From: Pseudomonadota bacterium
GTDB lineage: Bacteria; Pseudomonadota; Gammaproteobacteria; Steroidobacterales; Steroidobacteraceae
DNA length: 64,000 bases
Assembly: GCA_018241525.1 (NCBI GenBank)
Contig: JAFEDR010000009.1
Span: 806,001 to 870,000 of the forward strand
Direction of reading: 5' to 3'
The first letter of the stretch is position 1, and each line of letters starts with the position of its first letter. This document shows positions 41,790 through 51,502 of the stretch, one piece after another. Both the position numbers and the translations under genes were made by a program. Below the pieces are notes generated by a model that saw only the letters and a list, made by a program, of their open reading frames with translations, ran no database searches and had not been told where the DNA came from.

Positions 41790-42209
41790 TCAGCCGAGCA
41801 GCGCGCGCGTGCGGGCATCCTCGCCCCCGCACAGGGCGGTGAGCGCCGCGCGGAACAGCGGTTCGGCGGGGTCCGCGAGCGCGAACAGCGTCATCGACGA
41901 GCGGAATTTCAGGTCGTCCGGCGGCGCGAAGATCTCGGCCGCGTCCGCGGCGCCGCTGTCGAGCGCGAGCTGCGTGCAGGCGCGCAGCCGCGCGCCGAGC
42001 AGCGGATGGGCAAGGTACGCGCGCGCCTCGGCGAGCGAACGGATGGCGTACTGCCGTGCCGTCGGGCTCGAGCCGAGTCCCGCGAGCTGCGGGAACACGA
42101 ACCACATCCAGTGACTGCGCTTGCGCCCACGGGCGAGCTCCGTGACGGCGGTCTCATAGACCGCCGCCTGCGCCGCGACGAACCGGTCGAGGCCATGCTC
42201 GTCGGTCAT
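41790..42209 (-). CDS. DUF1810 family protein
   Basis: A 139-residue protein; ATG 42209 gives the standard start TDEHGLDRFVAAQ. DUF1810 markers are GRKRSHWMWFVFPQLAGLGSS, YAIRSLAEARAYLAHPLLGARL and the tail KFRSSMTLFALAD. Its function is unknown; a macrodomain-like nucleotide or ADP-ribose link is only a distant suggestion in the literature. Convergent with pdxH, 6 bases apart. Confidence 0.85.
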   Translation of the reverse strand: MTDEHGLDRFVAAQAAVYETAVTELARGRKRSHWMWFVFPQLAGLGSSPTARQYAIRSLAEARAYLAHPLLGARLRACTQLALDSGAADAAEIFAPPDDLKFRSSMTLFALADPAEPLFRAALTALCGGEDARTRALLG

Positions 42210-42295
42210 ACCCGCGGTCCCGCCGGCGGGTCTCGCCACGGCGGTCCCGGCGCGCCGCTCATTCGCCTTTCAGTCGTCCGCGCTACCATCGGGAC

Positions 42296-42640
42296 ATGCC
42301 GGCAGTATCCGCCACCCGCCGCGGCGATCCGCGAGCCCGCGTGCTGCTCGCGCTGTCGCTCGGCGTCGTCGCCGGCGGCTGCGCGCTCACGGGGCGCTGC
42401 GGGTTGCACGAGTGTGCCGACGAGGCGGCACTGCATCGCGCCGTCGAGCAGCGGCTCGGGCAGTACCCGGAGCTGCGCCCGCCGAACGAGGTCTACGTGC
42501 AGGTCCGCGATCACACCGTCACGCTCTCCGGTCAGGTGGGCAGCGACTACAGCCGGCGGCTCGCGGAATCGGTGGCCGGTGAGACGCCGCAGGTCGGGCG
42601 CGTCGTCAACTTCATCGCGGTCACGAATAACCCGCGCTGA
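42296..42640 (+). CDS. BON-domain lipoprotein
   Basis: A 114-residue protein. The lipobox VVAGGC at about residue 28 marks a lipoprotein. The BON domain (AALHRAVEQRLGQYPELRP, VYVQVRDHTVTLSGQVGSDYSRRLAESVAG, VVNFIAV) binds membranes or phospholipids in periplasmic proteins such as OsmY and DolP. Being a single BON copy it is shorter than most. Stress-related role is family precedent only. Confidence 0.87.
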   Translation: MPAVSATRRGDPRARVLLALSLGVVAGGCALTGRCGLHECADEAALHRAVEQRLGQYPELRPPNEVYVQVRDHTVTLSGQVGSDYSRRLAESVAGETPQVGRVVNFIAVTNNPR

Positions 42641-42649
42641 GGGTCGCGG

Positions 42650-42668
42650 GGCGGCGTACTGCGCCGCC
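42650..42668. terminator. Bidirectional terminator-like hairpin
   Basis: GGCGGCG (42650-42656) pairs with CGCCGCC (42662-42668) around TACTG between the convergent BON and unknown genes. No U-tract on either side; candidate only. Confidence 0.4.
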
Positions 42669-42673
42669 AGGAT

Positions 42674-43114
42674 TCACGCTGGCTGAGGCGCCCCGACCAA
42701 CTCGCCCTCGTCGGGCATCAGCTCCGGCTGGCGGAACGCGAAGTCGACCAGCAGCTGCTCGATGCCGCCGCGCATGGGTACGAGTGCGAGGCGTAGCCGG
42801 TCGGCGACACCGACCAGGGTCTGGCGGCGCGCGGCACCGAGGCCGGGCGCATTCGCGGCGGTGACCTCGCGCACCGTGTAGTGCATCAGGGTCGACGCCT
42901 CGGCGGCGCCGATCGCGTCCAAACCCTCCGCGATGCCGGTCAGCTCAATCAGCGGCGCGTCGCTGATGAGTCGCAGCAACGAGAGGCTCGCGAGCGCGTG
43001 TAGCAGCGTGCTGACCCGCAGCATCTGCCACTCGACCCTCGTCAGGGACGCGGCACCATGGAGCGCCAGCTTGTGGCGCAGTGCCCCGGCCACCAGACTG
43101 ACCGCATCACCCAT
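42674..43114 (-). CDS. Protein of unknown function
   Basis: A 146-residue soluble, mostly helical protein (SLVAGALRHKLALH, LRVSTLLHALASLSLLRLI, VADRLRLALVP). ATG 43114 is preceded by GGGAGCG. A longer frame starts at 43180 but the extra residues (GKRTRVCGRAAPG) seem non-coding. No family recognised. It converges with the BON gene. Confidence 0.65.
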   Translation of the reverse strand: MGDAVSLVAGALRHKLALHGAASLTRVEWQMLRVSTLLHALASLSLLRLISDAPLIELTGIAEGLDAIGAAEASTLMHYTVREVTAANAPGLGAARRQTLVGVADRLRLALVPMRGGIEQLLVDFAFRQPELMPDEGELVGAPQPA

Positions 43115-43271
43115 CGCAGCGTCGCTCCCCCGTCCCGGTGCAGCCCGGCCGCACACGCGAGTCCGCTTCCCTGCGATCACGCACCCCTCGCCAATCTAGT
43201 GACAGGACGGGGTCCGGGGCAAGGCTCTTAAGTAAGGACAGCACCTGCCGGGGCCTCGGGTAAAATACCCA

Positions 43272-43296
43272 GCGCGGCGGCCGGCGGCCGCCGCGC
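43272..43296 (+). other. Perfect 11-bp inverted repeat in 5' region
   Basis: GCGCGGCGGCC (43272-43282) pairs with GGCCGCCGCGC (43286-43296) around a GGC loop, 63 bases before ATG 43360. There is no U-tract, so it is not a standard terminator; it could be a leader attenuator or an mRNA-stability hairpin. A GGGTA-AAA-TACCC palindrome precedes it at 43258. Confidence 0.4.
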
Positions 43297-43359
43297 CATT
43301 CAGACTTCGTTCAGCATCTGGCCCTTAGCGTCGGCGCCACCCCTTACGGAGTCGTCCCC

Positions 43360-43806
43360 ATGAAGCACGCCCTGATCGCACTCACGCTCATCGTCGCGGC
43401 CGCGCCCGCGGCGCGCGCCGGCGATGTCGCCGTTTCGGTCAGCATCGGCGAGCCCGGGTTCTACGGCCAGATCGATATCGGCAACATTCCCCGTCCGCCG
43501 GTCCTGTACGCGCAGCCGATCCTGGTGGAGCGCGCCCCGGAGTACCGCGCGGTCGAGCCCATCTACCTGCGCGTGCCTCCGGGATACGCGAAGCACTGGT
43601 CGAAGCACTGCCGCGAGTACAACGCCTGTGGCCGGCCGGTCTACTTCGTCCGCGAGGATTGGTACCAAAACGACTACGCGCCGCGCTACCACCGCGAGCA
43701 TGGGCTCGACCATGACCACCGCCGCGACTGGGACCACGATCGCGGCAAGCACCGTGGCGAGCGGCACGAGGACGACGATCACGATCGCGACCACGGCCGG
43801 CACTGA
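43360..43806 (+). CDS. Exported protein with His/Asp-rich tail
   Basis: A 148-residue secreted protein, signal peptide ending ARAGDV. The mature part has GEPGFYGQIDIGNIP, IYLRVPPGYAKHWSKHCREYNACGRPVYFVREDWY, known from uncharacterised periplasmic proteins of Proteobacteria, and then a C-terminal 30 residues rich in His, Asp and Arg (HDHRRDWDHDRGKHRG). The tail could bind metal ions, which is my inference. Two Cys (KHCRE, NACGR) may form a disulfide. Confidence 0.75.
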   Translation: MKHALIALTLIVAAAPAARAGDVAVSVSIGEPGFYGQIDIGNIPRPPVLYAQPILVERAPEYRAVEPIYLRVPPGYAKHWSKHCREYNACGRPVYFVREDWYQNDYAPRYHREHGLDHDHRRDWDHDRGKHRGERHEDDDHDRDHGRH

Positions 43807-43845
43807 GCCGGCCGCGGCGGACAAGCGCCGCCGCGACTGAGCCAC

Positions 43846-43880
43846 CTGCCCCGCGGTCCCGACGACCGCCGGGGCAGTTT
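43846..43880 (+). terminator. Rho-independent terminator after the His/Asp-rich gene
   Basis: CTGCCCC-GCGGTC pairs with GACCGC-C-GGGGCAG, leaving one bulged C and a short loop, and is followed by TTTCTC. It starts 40 bases after stop 43806 and ends just before the next gene. It is the best intrinsic terminator seen in the window. Confidence 0.65.
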
Positions 43881-43897
43881 CTCGAGGGGGAGTTCGC

Positions 43898-45655
43898 ATG
43901 CTATCGCCGGGCGCCCGGACGCTGATTCTGTTCCTCGCCGGCGTACCGGCGCTCGTCGCGGCGGCCCCGGCCCCGGCTCCGCCGTCGGCCGCGGCGCTGG
44001 CCACGTTCTTCCACGACGCCTTCGAGGAACGACTGCGCGACGCACCGGAGGTCGCGACCAGCATCGGCCGGCACGACTACGACGATCGCTGGGCGGACTG
44101 GTCCGCCGACGGCCGCAGCGGTTCGCGCCGCCGTCTCGAGCAGCGCCTGCGCGAGGCCGACCGGTTCGCGACCGGCGGGCTGTCGGACGAGGACCAACTC
44201 AGCCTGCGCCTCTTCCGCTACATCGCCACCCAGGACCTCGCGGCCGAGGATCTCGAGACCCACCTGCTGCGCATGCAGGCGCTTTACGGGCTGCACACGC
44301 GCGTCTACCTCACCTTCGACCGGATGCCGGCGCGCACGGTGCACGACTACGAGAACCAGCTCGCGCGCCTGCACGGCGTGCCCGCCTACGTTGATCAGCA
44401 GATCGCGCTGCTCGAGGAAGCGACCGCCCGCGGGCTCACCCAGCCGGCCGTCGTGGTCGACCTCGTCTCGGCGCAGATCGAGCGGCAGGTCGGGCAGGAC
44501 GCGGAGCATTCGGCGCTGCTCGCCGCGTTTCGCCGGTTCCCGGGGAACGTGCCGGCGGCCGACCAGGCGCGGCTGCTCGCCGCGGCCACCGCTGCCTACG
44601 AGCACGAGTTCCTGCCGGCTTGGCGTCGGCTCCACGACTACGTCGCAGTGCGCTACCGCGCGCGCGCGCGCGCGCGGGCCGGCATCGGCAGCCTGCCGGG
44701 CGGCGCCGCGCTCTATCGCACGCTGATCGAGCGGCTGACGACGACGACGCGGGCGCCCGAGGAAATCCATGCGCTCGGGCAGCACGAGGTGGAGCGCATC
44801 GAGACAGCAATGACCGGCGTCATGCGCGAGACCGGGTTCACCGGCACGCTCGCAGAATTCGGTCGCCACCTCGACGAGTCGCCGGACCAGCACTTCCGCA
44901 GCAAGGACGAGATGCTGGCGTACTGCCGGAACATCGCCAAGATCGTGGAGCCGGAGCTGCCCGGCCAGTTCAAGCGGATACCCGTGCTGTTATTCGGCGT
45001 GCGCGCGATCCCGGAGGATCGCGAGCAGGCGACGGCAAGCAACGCCCAGGCGCCGACCGCCGATGGCAGCTCACCCGGCTGGTTCAATCTGAACACCTAT
45101 CGGCCCGAGAAGCAGTTCCGGATGGACAAGGAGGCGCTGACGCTGCACGAGGCCGTGCCGGGGCACGTGTTCCAGGGCGCCGTCGCGCGTTCGGTGACCA
45201 GCCTGCCGGACTTCCGGCGCTACTACGGCAACAGCGCCTATGCCGAGGGCTGGGCGCTCTATGCCGAGTCACTCGGTCACGACCTCGGCCTCTACCGGGA
45301 TCCGCTCAGTCGCTACGGCCAGCTGTCGAGCGAACGCTTCCGCGCGGTGCGGCTCGTCGTCGACACCGGCATCCACGCACTCGGCTGGACCCGCGAGCAG
45401 GCGCTCGCCTACTTCCACGAGCACGCGCCGGAGGAATCGGAGGCCGAAATCGACCGTTACATCTCGTGGCCGGCTCAGGCGCTCGCCTACAAGCTCGGCC
45501 AGCTGGAGATCCGCGATCTGCGCTCGGAAGCGGAGCACCGACTCGGCGCGCGCTTCGACGTGCGCGACTTCCATGACGCCGTGCTTCGCGACGGCGTGCT
45601 GCCGCTGGCGCTGCTGCGCGAGCAGGTGACTCGCTACCTCGACGCGGCGCGCTGA
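43898..45655 (+). CDS. DUF885 exported metallopeptidase
   Basis: A 585-residue secreted protein with a signal peptide (LILFLAGVPALVAAAP). The DUF885 family is zinc-dependent; the active-site motif HEAVPGH (417-423, an HExxxGH variant) and downstream ALYAESLGHDLG supply ligands, and RYISWPAQALAYKLGQLEIRDL is a conserved C-terminal segment. These proteins are probably carboxypeptidases or oligopeptidases of the M3-like clan. Substrate unknown. Confidence 0.88.
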   Translation: MLSPGARTLILFLAGVPALVAAAPAPAPPSAAALATFFHDAFEERLRDAPEVATSIGRHDYDDRWADWSADGRSGSRRRLEQRLREADRFATGGLSDEDQLSLRLFRYIATQDLAAEDLETHLLRMQALYGLHTRVYLTFDRMPARTVHDYENQLARLHGVPAYVDQQIALLEEATARGLTQPAVVVDLVSAQIERQVGQDAEHSALLAAFRRFPGNVPAADQARLLAAATAAYEHEFLPAWRRLHDYVAVRYRARARARAGIGSLPGGAALYRTLIERLTTTTRAPEEIHALGQHEVERIETAMTGVMRETGFTGTLAEFGRHLDESPDQHFRSKDEMLAYCRNIAKIVEPELPGQFKRIPVLLFGVRAIPEDREQATASNAQAPTADGSSPGWFNLNTYRPEKQFRMDKEALTLHEAVPGHVFQGAVARSVTSLPDFRRYYGNSAYAEGWALYAESLGHDLGLYRDPLSRYGQLSSERFRAVRLVVDTGIHALGWTREQALAYFHEHAPEESEAEIDRYISWPAQALAYKLGQLEIRDLRSEAEHRLGARFDVRDFHDAVLRDGVLPLALLREQVTRYLDAAR

Positions 45656-45668
45656 GGGTCATCCTGGC

Positions 45669-46466
45669 TCAGTGCTTCGCCGGCCAGATGGAAGCGTCGA
45701 TCGTCTCGCGGTAGGCGTGCCAGGTCGCGTGGCCGATGAGTGGCATCGTGACCGCGAGGCCAACCAGCAGCGTCGCGAAGCCGATTGCGACCGAGGCCAC
45801 GATCAGCGTCGCCCAGACGACCATCGCGCGCTTGTTGCGGAGCACGGCATTGACGCTCGTCACCGCCGCGGTCACGGCGTCGGTGCGCCGGTCGACGAGC
45901 ATCGGCAGTGCGAAGGCGCTCGCCGCGAATGCGATCAGTGCGAACACGCTGCCGACCACGCTGCCGATCGCCAGGTAGGCGAGCAACGCCGCACGGGCCG
46001 CGACCCCCTCGTCGGGAAAGAAGATCTCGACCGCGCTGCCCGCCCGGATCCAGACGAGGCTGATCACCAGCAGGATCAGCGAATGGACGAGCACGTCGCC
46101 GGCGTCGCGGCCGGTGGCGGCGAGGCAGTCGCGCAGCGACGGCCGCGCGCCGCGCTCGACCGCCGCGCTGATCGCGTACACGCCGATCGCGAGCACCGGT
46201 GCGACGAACACGAACGCCGAGAGCAGCGCAAGCAGCAACCAGCCGGTCCCGAAGCGCAGCGCGATCAGGCAGATCGCGGCGCTCAGCAGCGTGATGCCGG
46301 TGCCGAGTGCGAGGCTCGGGCCGGGCGCGGCGCGCAGGTCGCGCCAGCCGAGCCCGAGCCAGCGCAGCGGCGCCGAGGGTGGCAGCGAGCGGCACGGTGC
46401 CACGAACGGCAGGGCATCGGTGGCCCGCGCAGCGTCGTCATCGGCCCGGTGAGACGCGCCGTTCAC
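45669..46466 (-). CDS. DUF2189 membrane protein
   Basis: A 265-residue protein from GTG 46466, which overlaps the DUF1330 stop by 4 bases. It has about six helices with LGLGWRDLRAAPGPSLALG and FVFVAPVLAIGVYAISAAVERG, typical of DUF2189, and RRTDAVTAAVTSVNAVLRNKRAMVVWA in the C-terminal half. The family is conserved in Proteobacteria with unknown function. Convergent with the DUF885 gene. Confidence 0.85.
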   Translation of the reverse strand: MNGASHRADDDAARATDALPFVAPCRSLPPSAPLRWLGLGWRDLRAAPGPSLALGTGITLLSAAICLIALRFGTGWLLLALLSAFVFVAPVLAIGVYAISAAVERGARPSLRDCLAATGRDAGDVLVHSLILLVISLVWIRAGSAVEIFFPDEGVAARAALLAYLAIGSVVGSVFALIAFAASAFALPMLVDRRTDAVTAAVTSVNAVLRNKRAMVVWATLIVASVAIGFATLLVGLAVTMPLIGHATWHAYRETIDASIWPAKH

Positions 46467-46750
46467 ACGCCGTCGACGATGCAGAGCGTGCCGCGCGACG
46501 TGCGTTGGCGAATGCCGACGATCGCCTGGTAGTCCGGCGAGTCGTAGAACGCCCGGGCACGCGCTCGATCCGGGAATTCGAGCACCACGAGTCGGTGCAG
46601 CGAGTCCTCGCCCTCGAGCCGCTCGACCGGCCCGCCGCGCACGAGGTAGCGACCGCCGTGCGCGGCGATGATCGGCGGTGCCCGCCGGCGGTACTCCTCG
46701 TAGTCGGCCGCGTTCGTGACTTCGATGTTCGCCAGGATGTAGGCCGGCAT
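46463..46750 (-). CDS. DUF1330 ferredoxin-like fold protein
   Basis: A 95-residue protein with the DUF1330 pattern PAYILANIEVTNAADYEEY, IAAHGGRYLVRGGPVERLEG, RLVVLEFPDRARARAFYDS and PDYQAI. The family is a dimeric ferredoxin-like barrel of unknown role, related to antibiotic-synthesis monooxygenase folds. It is coupled to the DUF2189 gene by a GTGA overlap; the pair is unusual for both families. Confidence 0.85.
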   Translation of the reverse strand: MPAYILANIEVTNAADYEEYRRRAPPIIAAHGGRYLVRGGPVERLEGEDSLHRLVVLEFPDRARARAFYDSPDYQAIVGIRQRTSRGTLCIVDGV

Positions 46751-46785
46751 GCTGCGTCCTCCGGGGTGCGCGGCGCGTCAGCGCC

Positions 46786-48486
46786 TCAGGGCGGGTCTGC
46801 GAGCAACCCGTGGTCCGCGAGCGGTGGCGGGCGACGATGGTGCGTGGCCTGTTCCCACGCGTAGGCGTACGACAGCAGATCACCGTCGTGCCACGGCCGG
46901 CCGGAGAACTCCAGACCGAACGGCAGCCCGCCGGGGTAGTAGCCGCCGACCACCACGACCGCCGGCACGCCGAGCATGTTCACCCAGCTCGTCGCCGAAT
47001 GCGGACCCTCGCTCACCTTGCCGTCCTGCGGCAGCGTCTCGTCCGGCGGCGGCATCTGGATGGCCGGGTAGACGAAGCCGTCGAGGTGGAAGCGCTCGAG
47101 CGCCGCGGCATAGGCGTCGAGCACGCGGCGCCGCGGTGCGCGGTAGTTCGCCTCCGCCTCCGGATCGTCCGCGAGGCGCCGTTGGCGGACGGTGATGCCC
47201 CCGACCTCGGCACTGCTCGGCTCGGTGCCGATCACGCAGGCGCCGATTGGCGTACCGACCGCGCGCTCGTACTCGGCCGCGGAATGGTACTCGGCGGGTC
47301 CGAACTCGTGCAGGAACCGGTCGGTGCCATCGCGCACGTAGGCGTAGGTCGCGATCCGGCTCGCGGCGCGCGCGAAATCATCACCGAGCAGGGTCTCGTC
47401 GAACACGACGGTTGCGCCGGCTGCTTCCAGTTCGGCCACGGCGCGCCGGAACGCCGCAAGCGTACGCGGATCGAGCGGGATGGCGGCCTCGACCGACTGC
47501 TTGAGCGCCGCGGCCTCGGAGACGGCGGCCGGGATGCCGTGGAACGGCACGCCGGTGCCGTGCAGGATGAAGGCCGGGACGCCGAATCGCTTGCCCTTGA
47601 GCGCCTGTGGGTCGAGGTATCGCGTGTACGGACCCGGTTGCGCGCGTGCCGCCGAGCCGGCCGTGACCGGGTCGAGTGGATCCTCGCCGGCCATGACGGA
47701 CAGTGCGATCGCCGCGTCCGTGACCGTGCGGGCGATCGGACCGGTGTTGTCGAGCAGCCAGTCGAGCGGCGCGATGCCGGCGATGCTGACCAGCCCGCGG
47801 GTCGGGAAGACGCCGATCACGGCGCTCGTGGCCGATGGCATGCGAATCGAGTTGCCGGTATCCGTGCCGGTGCCGAGCAGCGCGAGGTTGCCGGACACGG
47901 CGGTCACGGTTCCGCCGGACGAGCCGCCCGGCGAGAAGCGCACATCGTAGGCGTTGCCGGTGCGGCCGAACGAGCTGCTGCGGTTCGTATCGGAGTTCGC
48001 AAAATCGGGCATGTTGCTGTGTCCGATCACGATCGCCCCGGCAGCCCGCAAGCGGGCGACCACGGTCGCGTCGCGTGGCGCAACCAGCTCGTGGCCGGGC
48101 AGCGTGTACCCTGCCCAGCCATCGGTCGTCACCTTGCCCGCGATGCTGGTGTTGGCCTTGATCACGATCGGCACGCCGAACAGCGGCCCGCGCGGTGCAC
48201 CCCGCGGCAGCGCGTCGGCCTGCGCCGCGGCGGCCAGGGCCTCGGTCTCGAAGACCTGCTCGAGCGCGTGATAGACGCCGTTATAGCGCTGCACGCGTCC
48301 GAGGTACCAGCGCACCACCTGCGTGACCGAGTAGCGGCGCTCGGCGTAGTAGCGCTGCAACTGCGCAATTGTCGCCTCCGAGAGGTCCCGGTCGATCGCC
48401 GCGGTCGCAGTGGGGGGGTCTGCGGCCCACGCCGCCGGCCCGGCGAGCAGCAGCGCGACCACCGCGAGGGTTCGGATCGGACGCAT
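46786..48486 (-). CDS. Exported amidase signature enzyme
   Basis: A 566-residue secreted amidase. Signal peptide ends AAWAADPP. The catalytic triad is visible as Lys110 (IVIKANT), Ser189 (PGGSSGGT) and Ser213 (GTDTGNSIRMP); note GNS in place of the more common GGS. Serine spacing of 24 matches the family. The motif SNMPDFANSDTN and the C-terminal SWVNMLGVPAVVVVGGYYPGGLP are typical of periplasmic members that act on peptide or aryl amides. It stands alone. Confidence 0.88.
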   Translation of the reverse strand: MRPIRTLAVVALLLAGPAAWAADPPTATAAIDRDLSEATIAQLQRYYAERRYSVTQVVRWYLGRVQRYNGVYHALEQVFETEALAAAAQADALPRGAPRGPLFGVPIVIKANTSIAGKVTTDGWAGYTLPGHELVAPRDATVVARLRAAGAIVIGHSNMPDFANSDTNRSSSFGRTGNAYDVRFSPGGSSGGTVTAVSGNLALLGTGTDTGNSIRMPSATSAVIGVFPTRGLVSIAGIAPLDWLLDNTGPIARTVTDAAIALSVMAGEDPLDPVTAGSAARAQPGPYTRYLDPQALKGKRFGVPAFILHGTGVPFHGIPAAVSEAAALKQSVEAAIPLDPRTLAAFRRAVAELEAAGATVVFDETLLGDDFARAASRIATYAYVRDGTDRFLHEFGPAEYHSAAEYERAVGTPIGACVIGTEPSSAEVGGITVRQRRLADDPEAEANYRAPRRRVLDAYAAALERFHLDGFVYPAIQMPPPDETLPQDGKVSEGPHSATSWVNMLGVPAVVVVGGYYPGGLPFGLEFSGRPWHDGDLLSYAYAWEQATHHRRPPPLADHGLLADPP

Positions 48487-48792
48487 CGGCAGTCTCCTCG
48501 GCGGCAGCGGCGCCGCGGCGCCCGGGATCTTACCCAGCCCTCCGCGCGCGCTCTAGTCACGAGCCGCGGCAGCCCCGACGCCTGAGCAGTGACCGCGGCG
48601 GCGCCGCGCGAGAGCCGCCGCGACCCGCCGCATGGTGCGATGCGCCTACCGCGCCCGTGCCGAGCGCCGGACGTTCGGCGTCCGGTTCGCGTGCCTGAGC
48701 CGATCGGGCGAAAGCCACCAGAGAGACTGCGCGCGGATTCGCCCGGCCGGCTGCGGACTGCGGCAAAATGGCGCGGGCGCCGGAGAGTGAGC
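48487..48792. other. Intergenic region with a hairpin, upstream of molybdenum enzyme genes
   Basis: About 306 bases between the divergent amidase and iron-sulfur subunit genes. A perfect stem CCGGACG/CGTCCGG around TTCGG (48667-48685) is the main structure. A ribosome binding site GGAGAG precedes ATG 48793. No convincing promoter motif found. Confidence 0.5.
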
Positions 48793-49281
48793 ATGAAATA
48801 CACGATCCTCGTCAACGGTGCGGCACGTCCGGTCGAGGCCGAGCCGGACACCCCGCTGCTCTGGGTGCTGCGCGACGACCTCGGCCTCAAGGGAACGAAG
48901 TTCGGCTGCGGCGCGGGTTTGTGCGGCGCCTGCACCGTGCACCTCGACGGCGCGGCGACGCGCGCGTGCACGCTGCCGCTGTCGGCAGTCGGGCAGCGCG
49001 CGGTCACGACGATCGAGGGTGTCGGCGCCTCGGCGCTCGGCCGCAGCGTGCAGGACGCATGGCTCGCCGTCGACGTTGTGCAGTGCGGCTACTGCCAGGC
49101 TGGCCAGATCATGTCGGCGACCGCGCTGCTCGCCCGCAATCCCGCGCCGACGGACGCCGACATCGATCGGGCCATGGCCGGCAACCTGTGCCGCTGCGGT
49201 ACCTACCTGCGAATCCGCGCCGCGATCAAGCAGGCAGCCGGGCTGCCGCGCGCCGGCGACGCGCGCCGGGCGGCGACATGA
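48793..49281 (+). CDS. Two 2Fe-2S subunit of a molybdenum hydroxylase (IorA-like)
   Basis: A 162-residue protein. The first cluster has [16 protein letters not shown] and the second [11 protein letters not shown] and [16 protein letters not shown], the arrangement seen in isoquinoline 1-oxidoreductase and xanthine-dehydrogenase small subunits. It passes electrons from the molybdenum subunit. It begins at ATG 48793, GGAGAG upstream, and is coupled to the large subunit by ATGA. No maturation or FAD subunit is adjacent. Confidence 0.93.
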   Translation: MKYTILVNGAARPVEAEPDTPLLWVLRDDLGLKGTKFGCGAGLCGACTVHLDGAATRACTLPLSAVGQRAVTTIEGVGASALGRSVQDAWLAVDVVQCGYCQAGQIMSATALLARNPAPTDADIDRAMAGNLCRCGTYLRIRAAIKQAAGLPRAGDARRAAT

Positions 49282-51500
49282 GCGCTGCGCGGCCGGAAAT
49301 CCCGGCGCCCGGCGTGGCGCTCTCGCGCCGCGACTTCCTGCAAGCGAGCGTCGCGGTCGGTGGCGGGCTGCTGCTCGAGTTCTCGCTGCCGGCGGCCGCG
49401 TTCGCCGCCGCGCCCGCCGACGAGGCGGTGCTGAATGCGTACGTGCGGATCGCACCGAGCGGCCTGGTCACGATCGTCTCGAAGAACCCGGAGATCGGTC
49501 AGGGCATCAAGACGATGCTGCCGATGCTGATCGCCGAGGAGCTCGATGCCGACTGGGCGAGCGTGCGCACCGAGCAGGCGCTCAGCGACCCTGCCCTCTA
49601 CGGCCGCCAGTTCGCCGGCGGCAGCCGCGCCACGCCGCTGCACTGGGAGCCGCTGCGCCGGGTCGGTGCGGCGGCGCGGCAGATGCTGATCGGCGCCGCC
49701 GCCGCCGATTGGCAGGTGCCGGCGAGCGAGTGCGACACCACGCCGGGCGCCGTCCGTCACCGCCGCAGCGGCCGCTCCCTCGGCTACGGCGAGCTCGCCG
49801 GCCGGGCCGCGACCCGTACCCCGCCCGATCCGGCGACGGTGCCGCTGAAGGACCCGAGGGACTTCCGCATCATCGGTCGGTCGCAACGCGGCGTCGACAG
49901 CCCACTGGTGGTCACCGGCCAGCCGCTCTTCGGCATCGACGTCGAGGTGCCGGGCCTGCGCCACGCGGTGTTCGTGAAGTCGCCGACGTTCGGTGGCCGG
50001 GTGCGCGAGGCGAACGTCGCGCAGCTGCGCACGCTGCCGGGCGTCACCGATGCCTTCGTCGTCGAGGGGGGCGATTCGCTCGAAGGACTCTCGGCCGGCG
50101 TCGCGATCGTCGCCACCAGCCATTGGGCCGCGCTCAAGGCGCGCCGTGCATTGCACGTGTCGTGGCAGGGTGGCGCGCCGGCCGCGCAGGACGATGCGCA
50201 ATTCGCCGCCGAGGCGCGCCGGCTCGCGACGGCGAGGCCGACGCTCGCGATTGCTGCCGAGGGTGACGTTGCCGCGGCGCTTGCCGGTGCGGCGCGCGTC
50301 GTCGAGGCAACCTACAGCTACCCGTTCGTCGCGCACGCGACGCTCGAACCGCAGAATTGTACGGCGCGGGTCACCGCCGAGCGTGCGGAGATCTGGGCAC
50401 CGACCCAGAACCCCGATCCTGGTCGCAAGCTGGTCGCGCGCACGCTCGGAATCCCCGAGAGCGACATCGTGATCCACCTGATGCGCTGTGGCGGCGGCTT
50501 CGGCCGACGGCTCAACAACGACTACATGGTCGAAGCGGCGTGGATCTCGAAGGTGGTCGGCGCGCCGGTAAAGCTGCTGTGGACCCGCGAGGACGACCTG
50601 CAGCACGACTTCTATCGCCCGGCGGGCTTCCATCACTTCGCCGCCGGTCTCGATCGCGCGGGCAGGCTCGTGGCCTTCCGCGACCACTTCGTCTCGTTCG
50701 GCGCCGACGGCAAGTTCGCCCCCAGCGCGGGCCTCGGTCCGACCGAGTTCCCGGCACGCTTCGTCCCGAATCTCGAGCTCGGCGCGACTCTGCTGCCACT
50801 CGCGGTGCCGACAGGGCCACTACGTGCGCCGGGCAGCAACGCGCTGGCATTCGTGTTCCAGTCGTTCCTCGACGAGATCGCGGTGGCTGCCGGCAAGGAT
50901 CCGCTGGCCTTCCGCCTGGAGCTGCTCGGCCCGTCGAAGGTCTATCCCGGCGCGCCGTCAGGCGCGGCACCGGATTTCGACAGCGGGCGGATGTCAGCGG
51001 TGCTCGCGAGCGTCGCCGAGCGCGCCGGCTTCGGTCGGCGCCAGCTGCCGCCGCGCACCGGTCTCGGGCTCGCGTTCTACTTCAGTCACCTGGGGTATTT
51101 CGCGGAGGCGGTCGAGGCATCGGTCGACGCCGCCGGGGCCGTGAGCGTCGGCAAGGTGTGGGTCGTCGGCGACGTTGGCAGCACGATCATCAATCCCACC
51201 GGCGCCGAGAATCAGGTGCAGGGCGCCGTGCTCGACGGCCTCAGCGTCGCACTGCTGCAGCGCATCTCGATCGAGGCCGGTCGCGTCAAGGAGTCGAACT
51301 TCCACGACTACCCGCTGCTGCGCATTGATCGCGCGCCGCCGGTCGACGTGCATTTCCTGGTGACTGAGCATCCGCCGACTGGGCTCGGCGAACCGGCCTT
51401 GCCGCCGGTGATTCCGGCGCTCTGCAACGCCATCTACGCCGCGACCGGGCGGCGGCTGCGGTCCCTGCCGGTCGACGCGACCAGCTTGCGCGGAGCGTGA
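49278..51500 (+). CDS. Molybdopterin-binding subunit of an aldehyde/isoquinoline oxidase-like enzyme
   Basis: A 740-residue protein with a Tat signal ([14 protein letters not shown]), indicating that the folded enzyme is exported. Cofactor and active-site motifs include [28 protein letters not shown] and the C-terminal [18 protein letters not shown] with the conserved Glu that activates water. This fits the single-chain large subunit of IorB-type oxidases working with the two-cluster protein before it. Substrate unknown (N-heterocycles or aldehydes). Electron acceptor would be a periplasmic cytochrome encoded elsewhere. Confidence 0.9.
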   Translation: MSAARPEIPAPGVALSRRDFLQASVAVGGGLLLEFSLPAAAFAAAPADEAVLNAYVRIAPSGLVTIVSKNPEIGQGIKTMLPMLIAEELDADWASVRTEQALSDPALYGRQFAGGSRATPLHWEPLRRVGAAARQMLIGAAAADWQVPASECDTTPGAVRHRRSGRSLGYGELAGRAATRTPPDPATVPLKDPRDFRIIGRSQRGVDSPLVVTGQPLFGIDVEVPGLRHAVFVKSPTFGGRVREANVAQLRTLPGVTDAFVVEGGDSLEGLSAGVAIVATSHWAALKARRALHVSWQGGAPAAQDDAQFAAEARRLATARPTLAIAAEGDVAAALAGAARVVEATYSYPFVAHATLEPQNCTARVTAERAEIWAPTQNPDPGRKLVARTLGIPESDIVIHLMRCGGGFGRRLNNDYMVEAAWISKVVGAPVKLLWTREDDLQHDFYRPAGFHHFAAGLDRAGRLVAFRDHFVSFGADGKFAPSAGLGPTEFPARFVPNLELGATLLPLAVPTGPLRAPGSNALAFVFQSFLDEIAVAAGKDPLAFRLELLGPSKVYPGAPSGAAPDFDSGRMSAVLASVAERAGFGRRQLPPRTGLGLAFYFSHLGYFAEAVEASVDAAGAVSVGKVWVVGDVGSTIINPTGAENQVQGAVLDGLSVALLQRISIEAGRVKESNFHDYPLLRIDRAPPVDVHFLVTEHPPTGLGEPALPPVIPALCNAIYAATGRRLRSLPVDATSLRGA

Positions 51501-51502
51501 GG

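Noticed and set aside
48667..48685. Hairpin as a transcription terminator
   Set aside because: It lies between two divergent gene starts and has no U-tract, so it is not placed to end a gene.
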